Source: JBGSYJ01 sp041748075
GTDB lineage: Bacteria > Acidobacteriota > Thermoanaerobaculia > Gp7-AA8
Direction of reading: 5' to 3'
Assembly: GCA_041748075.1 (NCBI GenBank)
Contig: JBGTDX010000123.1
Span: forward strand, 4,263 to 68,262
DNA: 64,000 nt
In this document: positions 50,620-62,440 of the stretch, piece after piece
Position numbering within the stretch: position 1 is the first letter of the stretch
Layout: each line of letters opens with the position of its first letter
Notes under the pieces: model-generated
What the model was told of the DNA's origin: nothing
The model's input: only the letters and a program-made list of their open reading frames with translations
The model's database searches: none
Translations under genes and position numbers: made by a program

Positions 50620-51957
50620 TCACAGTCCGCCGGTCTCCAGCGCGGAAGGCAGGACCGGGTAGGAGAGGAGCTTCTCGAACTCTTCCCACCTCTTCTGTGG
50701 ATTGTCGTCCGTGCCGCCGTGGGCCTCGATGTGTCTGCGCACGAGATCTTTTCCAAGGTTGTAGTTGATGACGTAGCTGCGGTACGTATCGAAGAATCGA
50801 ACTCGCTGCTTTGCGCGAGCCGGCTCGCTCAACGTGTACGTCGTGAGCCATTCTGCGGCCTGATCTGCAGTGATCTCGCCATTGAGGTAACGCCGAGCTG
50901 CTTCGTTGCCGGCGTACGCCAGCTCGCCGACGATGTCCTGAATCCGGTAGTAGCGGTCCGCCCGTGATGGATCGATGCCTGCCAGTGGGAACAGATGCTT
51001 CTTCTCGTACTCGACTCGCTCGGTGCCCGGGAACGCCACTTCGATGCCATAGTTCGCGCTTCCCTCTGCGATGAGGCTCATCGGGCTGTTGAGGGGATAT
51101 ACGGAGAACTCCTGCCATCCGCGATCGACGACCAGATTCTTTTCCAGCAGAGCGTTGTACAGGTGATGGCCGGGGTAGCCCTCATGGCAGGCAAGGTCGA
51201 TCGCGCGGTCGATGTAGATCGGGAAGTCTGTGTTCACCTGGATCAGGCTGCGGTAGCCGCCCTGATACCAGTTGTATCCGCTCCAGGACTTGTCCTTTAC
51301 ATACTCGACCGTGAAGCTCTCACCCGGAGGAAGCGGAATGTTGGGAAGTGTCCGTTCGCGGCAGGCGTTGATGGCGGTCTGGAATACGGTGTCGAGCCTG
51401 TCGACTGGAATGACGAAGTCGCGGCGGAACGCCTCATATCGTTCGGCCAGTGCGCCGGGGCCCGGAAGTTCCCCCTCGAGGCGCGCCAGAATCGCCTTGT
51501 AATAGGACTCCGGGTGCGCCGGCGCGACCGCGTCGTAGAGTGCCCAGGACTCTTCGTCGAAGGTCAGTTCTTTTCCTTCGAGCATGATGACCTTGGCAAC
51601 CAGCGACTGCAGATGCCGCGTTAGAAAGCGTCGGCGAAACTTCGAGATTTCGGCGCCGTCGTCCGGCATCGCGTAGAGCTCCGCCAGGAGTCGGTTCGCC
51701 TCTGTACGAATCTCTTCAAGGGCGGGCTTCGCAGCTGCAACTTCGATCTTCCAGTTCTCCGGACCGTAGTAAGCGTCGACGTAGTTCGAGTCGTGCTCGC
51801 CGACGGCGAGGACCAGCTTGACGTACCCTTCAGCAATCTCGTTCATCGACCGGCTCGAGCTAACTCTGGATCCCATTCCCGGTTGAAGCGGGATGCAGGA
51901 CGAGGAGAGAAAAAGCAGACCAAGCGCGATTACAGCGGTGCGTAGACTCATGAACAT
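50620..51957 (-). CDS. DUF885-type lipoprotein metallopeptidase
   Basis: A 445-aa protein of the DUF885-type carboxypeptidase group. The ATG at 51957 follows GAGAGGA and gives a signal with a lipobox-like FLSSSC. A zinc-site motif HEGYPGHH lies near 256-263, followed by SLIAEGSANYGIE with a second Glu. Domain layout is all-helical. It likely works with the downstream M2 dipeptidase in peptide breakdown. The frame is open far upstream, but codons before 51957 overlap the promoter of the divergent ASCH-like gene and lack a ribosome site. Confidence 0.85.
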   Translation of the reverse strand: MFMSLRTAVIALGLLFLSSSCIPLQPGMGSRVSSSRSMNEIAEGYVKLVLAVGEHDSNYVDAYYGPENWKIEVAAAKPALEEIRTEANRLLAELYAMPDDGAEISKFRRRFLTRHLQSLVAKVIMLEGKELTFDEESWALYDAVAPAHPESYYKAILARLEGELPGPGALAERYEAFRRDFVIPVDRLDTVFQTAINACRERTLPNIPLPPGESFTVEYVKDKSWSGYNWYQGGYRSLIQVNTDFPIYIDRAIDLACHEGYPGHHLYNALLEKNLVVDRGWQEFSVYPLNSPMSLIAEGSANYGIEVAFPGTERVEYEKKHLFPLAGIDPSRADRYYRIQDIVGELAYAGNEAARRYLNGEITADQAAEWLTTYTLSEPARAKQRVRFFDTYRSYVINYNLGKDLVRRHIEAHGGTDDNPQKRWEEFEKLLSYPVLPSALETGGL

Positions 51958-52104
51958 GGAGGGGTCCTCTCGAGTGAGGTGTTGAGGTAGTGAGCAGCGG
52001 CATTCGGGGCGGAAGCGTACCATGTACGCGATGGAAAGTTTGTGACGAAGGCGCGATGTTCTCTCATGCTTGGAGTCAGCTATTCTTTCAAACAGGATTA
52101 GAGG

Positions 52105-52725
52105 ATGCTCCTGTTCCAGAAACGCTTTCATGACGGGATCGCCAGGGGCGCGATCGACCTGACGTTCCGTACGTGGGCGAGGCCTCACGTGAAGGCTGGA
52201 GGCCGCTATCGGTGCCATCCGATCGGCGTCGTCGAAGTGGAGTCGATCGAGCGGGTGACGCTCGAAAGCATCACGAATCGGGATGCTGTGAGATCCGGTT
52301 TCAGCGATCGCGAAGAGTTGCTCGCGTATATGGCGCAGGTTCCGGGGAATGGCGATCGGGAAGTGTTCCGCATCGAGTTCCGCTATGGCGGAGATGGAGA
52401 TCGGGTGAGCGTCGCCCTCGAGACCGACATGAGCGACGAGGACATCGAGGCGATCGCGGAGAAGCTCGCGCGGCATGACGCCCGCAGCGCGCACGGCGCC
52501 TGGACATCCGAGACACTCGAGCTCATCCGAAAGCATCCGCAGGTCGCCGCGTCGAAGCTTGCGGCGATGGTTGGACGGGAAAAACTCGCGTTCAAGGCAG
52601 ATGTCGTCAAGCTCAAGAAGCTCGGTCTGACGCAGAGCTTTGAAGTCGGCTACGAGATCTCGCCGCGCGGCCTCGAGTGGCTCAGGCGGCGGAAGAAGAG
52701 AAAACCGGTAAAATCAGGACGATGA
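52105..52725 (+). CDS. ASCH-like domain fused to a winged-helix-like domain
   Basis: A 206-aa protein. The N-terminal ~105 residues have an ASCH/PUA-like pattern: LLFQKRFHDGIARGAIDLTF (family strand-helix start), a basic RPHVKAGGRYRC turn and VVEVESIERVTLESI. The C-terminal part (about 130-200) looks like a winged helix (LIRKHPQVAASKLAAMVG, then ADVVKLKKLGLT, EISPRGLEWLRRRKK). ASCH folds bind RNA or modified nucleotides. Its stop overlaps the next gene by ATGA. Identification is moderately sure. Confidence 0.65.
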   Translation: MLLFQKRFHDGIARGAIDLTFRTWARPHVKAGGRYRCHPIGVVEVESIERVTLESITNRDAVRSGFSDREELLAYMAQVPGNGDREVFRIEFRYGGDGDRVSVALETDMSDEDIEAIAEKLARHDARSAHGAWTSETLELIRKHPQVAASKLAAMVGREKLAFKADVVKLKKLGLTQSFEVGYEISPRGLEWLRRRKKRKPVKSGR

Positions 52726-53171
52726 CCCGTTATGTGCAGAAAATCCTGCTTGGAGGAAAAGAGCGGTGGTTCGGGTGGGAAGTCGACGGCGTCGGAACTG
52801 AAGTCGCGGGGCTCATGCTGGCTGAGGGGATTTCGGAGGAAGAGCTCAGAGCGAAAGGAGTCCGGAAGTTCGTGCCGATGTCATTCGACGACTTCATCGG
52901 GCTGGGCGCGATGACTTCGAACGTGAAAGACGCCCCGCTGGACGATCAGGATCTCGATTACCGGTTCGACGCGCTCCAGGTGGCGATCGACCGTTTTCAT
53001 GCGCAGGGGTATCACGACGTGCCGAAGCTGTTCCTCGAGGAAATGTTCGGCGAGAACGGCCTCAGAGATTCGCGGGTCGAGTCGCGTCTCGAGGAGTGGG
53101 AACGATCCGGTGTGATCGAGCTGTCGCGGGCGGACGAGCGGTACATCAGAATACTTCGGCGATTCACGTAA
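52722..53171 (+). CDS. Hypothetical protein, 149 aa
   Basis: No family recognised. It starts at the ATG overlapping the ASCH-like gene. It is soluble and mostly helical, with an N-terminal KERWFGWEVDGVG strand pair and a C-terminal half (DYRFDALQVAIDRFHAQGY, LEEWERSGVIELSRADERY) that has the look of a small helix-turn-helix or wing. Coupled translation suggests it partners the ASCH-like protein. Confidence 0.6.
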   Translation: MTRYVQKILLGGKERWFGWEVDGVGTEVAGLMLAEGISEEELRAKGVRKFVPMSFDDFIGLGAMTSNVKDAPLDDQDLDYRFDALQVAIDRFHAQGYHDVPKLFLEEMFGENGLRDSRVESRLEEWERSGVIELSRADERYIRILRRFT

Positions 53172-53185
53172 GGCGCGGGAGCGGC

Positions 53186-54061
53186 ATGTTCAGCGGTGAT
53201 TCCTGGAATGAGGTTGCGCGCGAGCTGAAAGAGCGCCGCTCCGTTGTGATCGCTACCATCGTGCGCCACAGCGGATCGGTGCCGCGCACGACCGGCGCGC
53301 GAATGCTCGTCTATGCCGATCGGCGCGCGCTGGGAACCGTGGGCGGCGGGCTTTTCGAAGCTCTCGTCATTCGCGATGCCATGGAGGTTCTCGATCGCGG
53401 CCGCAGTGAGACGAGAATCTATTCGTTCAATCCCGAGGGAACGACGCCCGATGCCTTCGGAGCGGTGTGCGGTGGACGTGTAGACATCTTTTTCGATGTG
53501 GCGCTTCCGCCGGACCGGCTGCTGATCGTCGGAGGAGGACACTGCGGGAGGGCGCTGGCAGAAGCGGCATCGCGGCTCGACTTCTCGATCGTCGTCGCGG
53601 ACGACCGTGCCGAGTTTTCACGGCCGGAGGACTTCGAGTTTCCCCGCGTGGAGAGCGTAATGCATCTGCCTGCTGATTTCAGCGGACTGCCGCAACCGGA
53701 CGAGCGGACGTACGTCGCGCTCGTGAGCAAGGGCTACGTCACGGATGAAGCGGCGCTACGGAGAGTGATCGACACGCCTGCGGCATACATCGGAATGATC
53801 GGAAGCCGGCGCAAGCGCGACATCGTGTTCGAGCGGCTGCTCGCGGACGGCGTCCCGGAAGAAGCGATCGCACGCGTCCGGAGTCCGATCGGCATGGAGA
53901 TCGGAGCCGACAGCCCGCAGGAGATAGCGATCGCGATCCTCGCGGAGATCATTGCGGTGAAGAAAGCCTCGGAACGCGGGCGGCCCGCAAACCAGAAAGG
54001 CGTCGCTCTGGAACCCCTCTCTCCGCCGCAGCGGGGTGAGGGGCAGGGTGAGGGGCGTTGA
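53186..54061 (+). CDS. XdhC/CoxI family molybdenum-cofactor chaperone
   Basis: A 291-aa XdhC/CoxI protein. The N-terminal domain has IVRHSGSVPRTTGARMLV (about 25-42) and GTVGGGLFEA; a Cys lies in GAVCGGRVD. The C-terminal XdhC_C Rossmann fold reads LLIVGGGHCGRALAEAA (about 112-128) and IGMIGSRRKRD. Such proteins ready the Mo cofactor (sulphuration and insertion) for xanthine-dehydrogenase-type enzymes. No such enzyme is in the window. The final ~15 residues (LSPPQRGEGQGEGR) are translated from a palindromic repeat, so the tail is probably acquired. It follows the two preceding genes in an apparent operon. Confidence 0.88.
   Translation: MFSGDSWNEVARELKERRSVVIATIVRHSGSVPRTTGARMLVYADRRALGTVGGGLFEALVIRDAMEVLDRGRSETRIYSFNPEGTTPDAFGAVCGGRVDIFFDVALPPDRLLIVGGGHCGRALAEAASRLDFSIVVADDRAEFSRPEDFEFPRVESVMHLPADFSGLPQPDERTYVALVSKGYVTDEAALRRVIDTPAAYIGMIGSRRKRDIVFERLLADGVPEEAIARVRSPIGMEIGADSPQEIAIAILAEIIAVKKASERGRPANQKGVALEPLSPPQRGEGQGEGR
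54014..54057. repeat. C/G-rich palindromic repeat at the end of the XdhC gene
   Basis: CCCCTCTCTCCGCCGCAGCG with its G-rich partner GGGTGAGGGGCAGGGTGAGG. It supplies the last codons of the XdhC gene; the stop lies just after it. Confidence 0.75.
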
Positions 54062-54097
54062 AACCGGAGCGAATCTTCCCGCGGGGCGAGAGCGTCC

Positions 54098-55063
54098 CTA
54101 CAGCATGTCGCCCGCCGCACCCTCCACCTTCAGGTTCTCGAACAAAAACGTCGAGAGATACCGCTCCCCGTTGGAGGGAATCAGCACGACCACACGCTTG
54201 CCTTTTCCGAGCTTCTTCGCCACTTCGAGTCCTGCCCAGAGAATCGCACCGGATGAGATCCCGTTCAGGATCCCTTCGCGTAGGGCGAGCTCCCTCGTCG
54301 TTTCTATGGCCACATCGAGCTCGACGGCCATCACTTCATCGACGTATTCGCCGGCATAGATCTCGGGAGTGAAGCCTGGCCCGATTCCCTGCAGTTTGTG
54401 CGGTCCCGGCTCGCCGCCGCTGAGAACCGGCGAGGCGGAGGGCTCGACTGCCACGACGTGCACATTTCGCGGCAGAATTTTCTTGAAGACTTCGCCGCAA
54501 CCGCTGACCGTTCCGCCGGTGCCGACTCCGGCCACGAACGCGTCGAAGTCTCCGGCGGTGTCCCGGATGATCTCGAGTGCCGTCGTTTCCCGGTGGACCT
54601 TCGGGTTGTCGGCATTTTCGAACTGCCGCGCGATCCACCAGTCGGGATTCTGCTCCTTGAGCTCCTGCACCTTCGCCATCGCGCCCCGAACGCCCTTCGG
54701 TCCTTCCGTCAGGTAGATTGTCGCGCCGAATGCCTTGAGGAGCTTCCGACGCTCGATCGACATCGTCTCCGGCATGACGCAGACCAGGGAGTAGCCTTTC
54801 GCTGCAGCGACCAGAGCGAGTCCGATTCCCGTGTTGCCCGAAGTCGGTTCGATGATCGTCATGCCCGGCTTGATCTCGCCCCGCTTCTCGGCCTCGTCGA
54901 CCATCGAGAACGCGATCCGATCTTTGACGGAGCCGCCCGGGTTGAACCAGTCGAGCTTAACGAGAACCTCGGCCGATCCTTCCGGAACGACCCGTTGCAG
55001 GCGGACGAGCGGGGTGTCGCCTATGGTCTCGAGGATGTTGTCGTAAATGCGTTCGCGAATCAT
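54098..55063 (-). CDS. cysK: Cysteine synthase
   Basis: A 321-aa PLP-dependent O-acetylserine sulfhydrylase. The PLP lysine is in NPGGSVKDRIA (near 45), the substrate loop is PTSGNTGIGLA (about 72-82), the phosphate-binding loop is GVGTGGTVSG (about 177-186) and the late Ser is in SSGAILWAG. It makes cysteine from O-acetylserine and sulphide in the cytoplasm. The ATG is preceded by GGAGGATTC. Length matches CysK/CysM. It stands alone between the XdhC gene and a hairpin repeat. Confidence 0.94.
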   Translation of the reverse strand: MIRERIYDNILETIGDTPLVRLQRVVPEGSAEVLVKLDWFNPGGSVKDRIAFSMVDEAEKRGEIKPGMTIIEPTSGNTGIGLALVAAAKGYSLVCVMPETMSIERRKLLKAFGATIYLTEGPKGVRGAMAKVQELKEQNPDWWIARQFENADNPKVHRETTALEIIRDTAGDFDAFVAGVGTGGTVSGCGEVFKKILPRNVHVVAVEPSASPVLSGGEPGPHKLQGIGPGFTPEIYAGEYVDEVMAVELDVAIETTRELALREGILNGISSGAILWAGLEVAKKLGKGKRVVVLIPSNGERYLSTFLFENLKVEGAAGDML

Positions 55064-55201
55064 GAATCCTCCGGCGCTGTCGAATCGGGATGGTGGCTAT
55101 CACAATGGGCTGTAACCTGAGGCTATTCCTCCGATCCCAGGTCCTCGGTAAACGTTTTGAATACTCCGCATAGCGCTGTGGGAACAATGTTCGGCCACTT
55201 G

Positions 55202-55350
55202 GCTTCTAATGAACCTCTCCGACGGGGAGGGATGTAGAAACAAGTCATCCTGAGCGAAGCGAAGGATCTCCAGAAGAGGATCGAGCACCGCAAGACGAGA
55301 TCCTTCGCTTCGCTCAGGATGACGTGGCCTCGCTCAGCATGACACTGGGT
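55202..55350. repeat. Hairpin repeat element, copy C
   Basis: The left module GCTTCTAATGAACCTCTCCG is followed by arms 55244-55269 and 55298-55323 (26 bp, perfect) and the right flank GTGGCCTCGCTCAGCATGAC. It occupies most of the 365-base gap (55064-55428) between the divergent cysK and esterase genes; no gene is seen in the rest. Confidence 0.9.
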
Positions 55351-55428
55351 TCGTTGACCCCTGGGGCGGGTTCCTGACTGCTGTCTACTCGATTCAGGCG
55401 CCGCTTTCTGCTTTAATCTCCGCCGCAC

Positions 55429-56310
55429 GTGCAACGTCCCCGTCAGAAAAAGCCACGGCGTAAAGTATCCCGGCAGGAGGAGACCGCAGCTCCCCTCCGG
55501 CCGCGAAACCGGCCGACGCCGACCACGCTCACAGGCAACTTCCGCAAGCATGAGGCATTCACTTCGAAGTTTCTCGAGAGCCCACGCGACATGCTCGTCT
55601 ACCTCCCGCCCGGATATGAGGAAGAGACTGAGCGCCGCTACCCCGTCTTCTACATGCACGACGGACAGAATCTCTTCGACGGGGCCACCTCCTTCGTGCC
55701 GGGTCAGGAGTGGCGGATGGACGAGACTGCGGAGGAGCTCATTCGCGGCGGTGCGATCGAGCCTCTCATCATCGTCGCCATCTATAACACGGGCGAATCG
55801 CGGCTCGCCGAGTACACACCGACCGCGGACGACGCGCACGGCGGAGGACAGGCAAATCTGTACGGAAGGCTTCTCGTCGAGGAGCTCAAGCCATTCATCG
55901 ATGAGCGCTACAGGACGCTCGCCGGAAGCCAGAACACGGCTATCGGAGGCTCATCTCTCGGCGGCCTGGTCTCGCTGTACCTGGGACTCCGCTATCCGGG
56001 CGAGTTCGGTAAACTGGCAGTCATGTCGCCTGCGGCGTGGTGGGATGACCAGATGATCATCCGGCACGTGGAAAACCTGCCCGAGAGGCCGGAGAGCCGG
56101 ATCTGGCTCGATATCGGAATGCTCGAGGGGCGAACCGCCCACCGGGATGCGCTCGGGCTGAGGGACGCTCTGGTTGGTCGAGGATGGAAGCTGGGTGAGG
56201 ACCTGGCCTTCCTCGAGGAGAAGGACGCGCCCCATTCGGAAGCTGCCTGGGCCCACCGGGTCGATCCCATGCTTCGATTCCTCTTTCCCGAAAAGAGGCA
56301 CCTTCGTTGA
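55429..56310 (+). CDS. Esterase D/Fes-type alpha/beta hydrolase
   Basis: A 293-aa putative esterase. A basic, Pro-rich N-terminus (about 1-35) precedes the fold. DMLVYLPPGYEE and YPVFYMHDGQNLFDG are typical of the family, and the nucleophile is GGSSLGGLVS (Ser near 170). An Asp lies in the LDIGMLEG strand and a late His in DAPHSEAAW. Relatives cleave siderophore, feruloyl or S-formylglutathione esters; substrate here is unknown. The GTG start lacks a clear ribosome site, so the basic leader may be shorter. Confidence 0.82.
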   Translation: MQRPRQKKPRRKVSRQEETAAPLRPRNRPTPTTLTGNFRKHEAFTSKFLESPRDMLVYLPPGYEEETERRYPVFYMHDGQNLFDGATSFVPGQEWRMDETAEELIRGGAIEPLIIVAIYNTGESRLAEYTPTADDAHGGGQANLYGRLLVEELKPFIDERYRTLAGSQNTAIGGSSLGGLVSLYLGLRYPGEFGKLAVMSPAAWWDDQMIIRHVENLPERPESRIWLDIGMLEGRTAHRDALGLRDALVGRGWKLGEDLAFLEEKDAPHSEAAWAHRVDPMLRFLFPEKRHLR

Positions 56311-56330
56311 CGTTTGCGTGACGCGGGGCG

Positions 56331-58934
56331 GTGCATAATCGCCGAAGCTCGGGCCAGAAGAGCTATGCAGAGCGTTACAATGAAGTGACGAGGAGACCAG
56401 GCTTTTTGGAAAAGCAACCCCCCAGTGCCGAAGTTCGCGAGGCGTTGTTCGAGATCCAGCAGTATCTCTCGGATTCGCTGGCGCCGCTCATGGTGCAGGA
56501 CTCGATTCAGGTCCTCATGCAGCATCCGGCCACAGTGACAGGTGCGCAGATCAATGCTTGGGCGTCCTCTCAGTACCATGGCCCGGGGGCCAGCGTCCCC
56601 GTATCGGACTACTTGTTCCACGCCATGAAGAAAATTTATCTCATGGGTGAGTACGAGCTGATCTCGAAAGAACCGCTGGAGAAGTTTCTCACGGAGCTGG
56701 CGCATATCGTCCTGGCATATTGCCCTCCCGAGGATCGCGAGCTGTTGCGTACGAACCTGTCCCGCCTTGGCGAATCGACGACGATTCTGGCGTCATCGGT
56801 CGATTACCTGCACCGGCAGTCGGGTTCGGTGCAACGTCCGCTCGCGACCACCCCCCCTGTGGAACGCAGCAGGGGCGGTGGTGGTGGTGCCACGGGTGGT
56901 GGAGGCGGTGGCGGAGCGGGTGGGGGAGTTTCGCTTTCGTCCGCCGATGTGGCGCGGGGAGTCCGCAGCTTCACCATGCTCATGGAGCGCATGCAGCGAC
57001 AGCCGAGCGCTTCGCCAGCCTCCGGGCTGGGGCCCGAGTCTACGCGCGAGATTTTTTCGCAACTGCTCACGCTCGCTGCAGCGACTTCCCGCAATGGGGC
57101 GGAGCTCGATGAGCGCGTCACTCGCCTTCATGGACTCGGGCTGGGAGTCGAAGGAAATATGCGCGAGCTGTTCCGCGAACTCGGTGAGAGCCTTCCCGAC
57201 TGGGTCCGGCCGGAGGTGAGCGCCGATCAGCCGTTTTCCTTCAGCAGTTCGAGCCCGCTCGAGGCGATGCACCGGCTGATCGCTCTGGCCGACGATCCGG
57301 CCGAAGGGGCCACGCGTTTTCGCGAAATGGTGCACGCCGCCATCGAGCAGGTCAACCATGGGGCACTGGCGCGTGCGGCGACGATGCTGGAACTCGCCGA
57401 ACGGATCATCACGGAAAAGAAGGTCGACGTTCTCGTAGTGCAGGCCATGAGGAACCGCTCACACGAGGGTATTCAGGAGGACGTGCTTCGAAAGGCCGCA
57501 GAATCGCCGGAAAAACATCCGCTCCTCAGAAAAGTCATGAATTTCTTCACGCCGCTGACAGTCGAGAGTCTGCTCCAAGAACTGCAGCATGAAGAAAAGC
57601 GTGATCGCCGTCGGCTACTGCTCGCTCTTCTGGAAGCTCACGGCCCGGCTACCCGTGAAGCGGCTCTCCCGATTCTGGAGGCTTCCGCGCAGGAGGCAAT
57701 GGACGATCAGCATCGTTACTACCAGAGAAACCTCGTGTATCTGTTGCGACGGATTCCGGCCCCGGCCGAGACGCCGATGGAGAGCGAAGTCGGCGTCATT
57801 GCGCAGCTGGTGGCACCGGAAGTGCCCGGCTTCCTCGCGAGAGAAGCCGTTGCTCACCTCGGTGCGGTCAAGATCGAAGCTTCGGAAAAAGCGCTGGTGA
57901 ATCTCATGGGCGACTTCGAGCGCATTCTTCTCCGTCCGAAAAACTCGCCGTACGATCTCCAGGAGATCCGGCAGTCACTTGACCGCACAGTCGCCGCGCT
58001 CGCGCGCTTCGGGACGATCACGGCAGCGCATGCTGTCGTAGGCCACGGACTCCGTAAACAGGCACAGCTGGGCGATACGATGGCCCGGCTCGCGGACCTC
58101 GGAGGGCAGGACCTTTCCGACGATCCTGCGCTGGTCGAGCGGCTGATCAAAGCGCTGCGAGGCGAACTGCCGCTCAAGGTGCTCGGATTCGTGATTCAGA
58201 AGAAAGCCGAGAACGTTTTCTTCATTCTGGAAGCGCTCGCATCGACCCCCTCAGCGATCGTGGCGCAGACTCTCGAAGAGATCGTCCAGAAGTTCCCGGA
58301 ACATGATTTCGGGCGGGCTGCTGCCAAGATCCTCGCGGGCTTCGGCGCCACGCCTCGTCCTTCGGAAGCTGCTTTGGTCGTCAGTCTCGCGGGAGACCTC
58401 GAGCTCTTCGGACTGCCGAATCTGCTTCAGACCCTCGCGGAGGCTTCCGTCAGCGGGATGCTCACTCTCAAGGATTCCGAGGGCGATAAGAGCGGCCTGA
58501 TCGTAATGGAAGCTGGAAAGCTTCTGGATGCGCAGGCCGGCAAGCTGCGCGGCAACGAGGCGATCTATCAGATGTTCGAGCGTCCGACGCCGGGCACCTT
58601 CGCATTCACAGCCAGACGCGAGGGTGCGATCGACCAGGAGAGGGTCAACCAGGCCCATGAAGTCGTACCGATCGTATTCGAGGCGATGCGCCGTTACGAC
58701 GAGTTCCGGCAGGCGCGTGTACTCGTGCCCGATCATGTCACCTTCGAGGTCAGCGGCATCCGGCCGACCTCGCATCCGGAAGAAAAGGATGTGAACCTCT
58801 GGCGGATGGTGTGGACCAAGGTCCGCTCGGGGGCTACGGCACTCGAATGCGAAGAGGGTGTTCCCGCCGACTCATACCGCGTCCGCCGCCTGCTCGTTCA
58901 CTGGACCGAAGAGGGAGCACTCCAACAGATCTGA
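56331..58934 (+). CDS. DUF4388 protein with HEAT-like helical body
   Basis: An 867-aa cytoplasmic protein. An N-terminal helical part (about 25-165) is followed by a Gly-rich linker (near 182-202, GGGGGATGGGGGGG type), then a long all-helical body with HEAT-like repeats (about 400-660: LLLALLEAHGPATREAALPIL, REAVAHLGAVKIEASEKALV). A DUF4388/PATAN-type domain follows (from 682: LAGDLELFGLPNLLQTLAEA, KLLDAQAGKLRGNEAIYQMF) and a short helical end. DUF4388 is linked to signalling and gliding-type systems. The function here is unknown. A GTG start at 56331 follows GGGGCG. Confidence 0.8.
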   Translation: MHNRRSSGQKSYAERYNEVTRRPGFLEKQPPSAEVREALFEIQQYLSDSLAPLMVQDSIQVLMQHPATVTGAQINAWASSQYHGPGASVPVSDYLFHAMKKIYLMGEYELISKEPLEKFLTELAHIVLAYCPPEDRELLRTNLSRLGESTTILASSVDYLHRQSGSVQRPLATTPPVERSRGGGGGATGGGGGGGAGGGVSLSSADVARGVRSFTMLMERMQRQPSASPASGLGPESTREIFSQLLTLAAATSRNGAELDERVTRLHGLGLGVEGNMRELFRELGESLPDWVRPEVSADQPFSFSSSSPLEAMHRLIALADDPAEGATRFREMVHAAIEQVNHGALARAATMLELAERIITEKKVDVLVVQAMRNRSHEGIQEDVLRKAAESPEKHPLLRKVMNFFTPLTVESLLQELQHEEKRDRRRLLLALLEAHGPATREAALPILEASAQEAMDDQHRYYQRNLVYLLRRIPAPAETPMESEVGVIAQLVAPEVPGFLAREAVAHLGAVKIEASEKALVNLMGDFERILLRPKNSPYDLQEIRQSLDRTVAALARFGTITAAHAVVGHGLRKQAQLGDTMARLADLGGQDLSDDPALVERLIKALRGELPLKVLGFVIQKKAENVFFILEALASTPSAIVAQTLEEIVQKFPEHDFGRAAAKILAGFGATPRPSEAALVVSLAGDLELFGLPNLLQTLAEASVSGMLTLKDSEGDKSGLIVMEAGKLLDAQAGKLRGNEAIYQMFERPTPGTFAFTARREGAIDQERVNQAHEVVPIVFEAMRRYDEFRQARVLVPDHVTFEVSGIRPTSHPEEKDVNLWRMVWTKVRSGATALECEEGVPADSYRVRRLLVHWTEEGALQQI

Positions 58935-59011
58935 ACCGCATGTCCGTTGAGGAACCTCCTGAAGTGGGAGGGATCTGTCTGACCCAGGGGACCGGAGCCC
59001 CAGCCACAAAC

Positions 59012-62350
<3,339 letters not shown>

Positions 62351-62440
62351 TGATCGAATCCTTTCGAACGCGACACCTCGTCGAGAGGCGGAGCTGAGTC
62401 AAACCTTCATCTTTGGCTGTTCCGGGCCGATACTGCGGAC

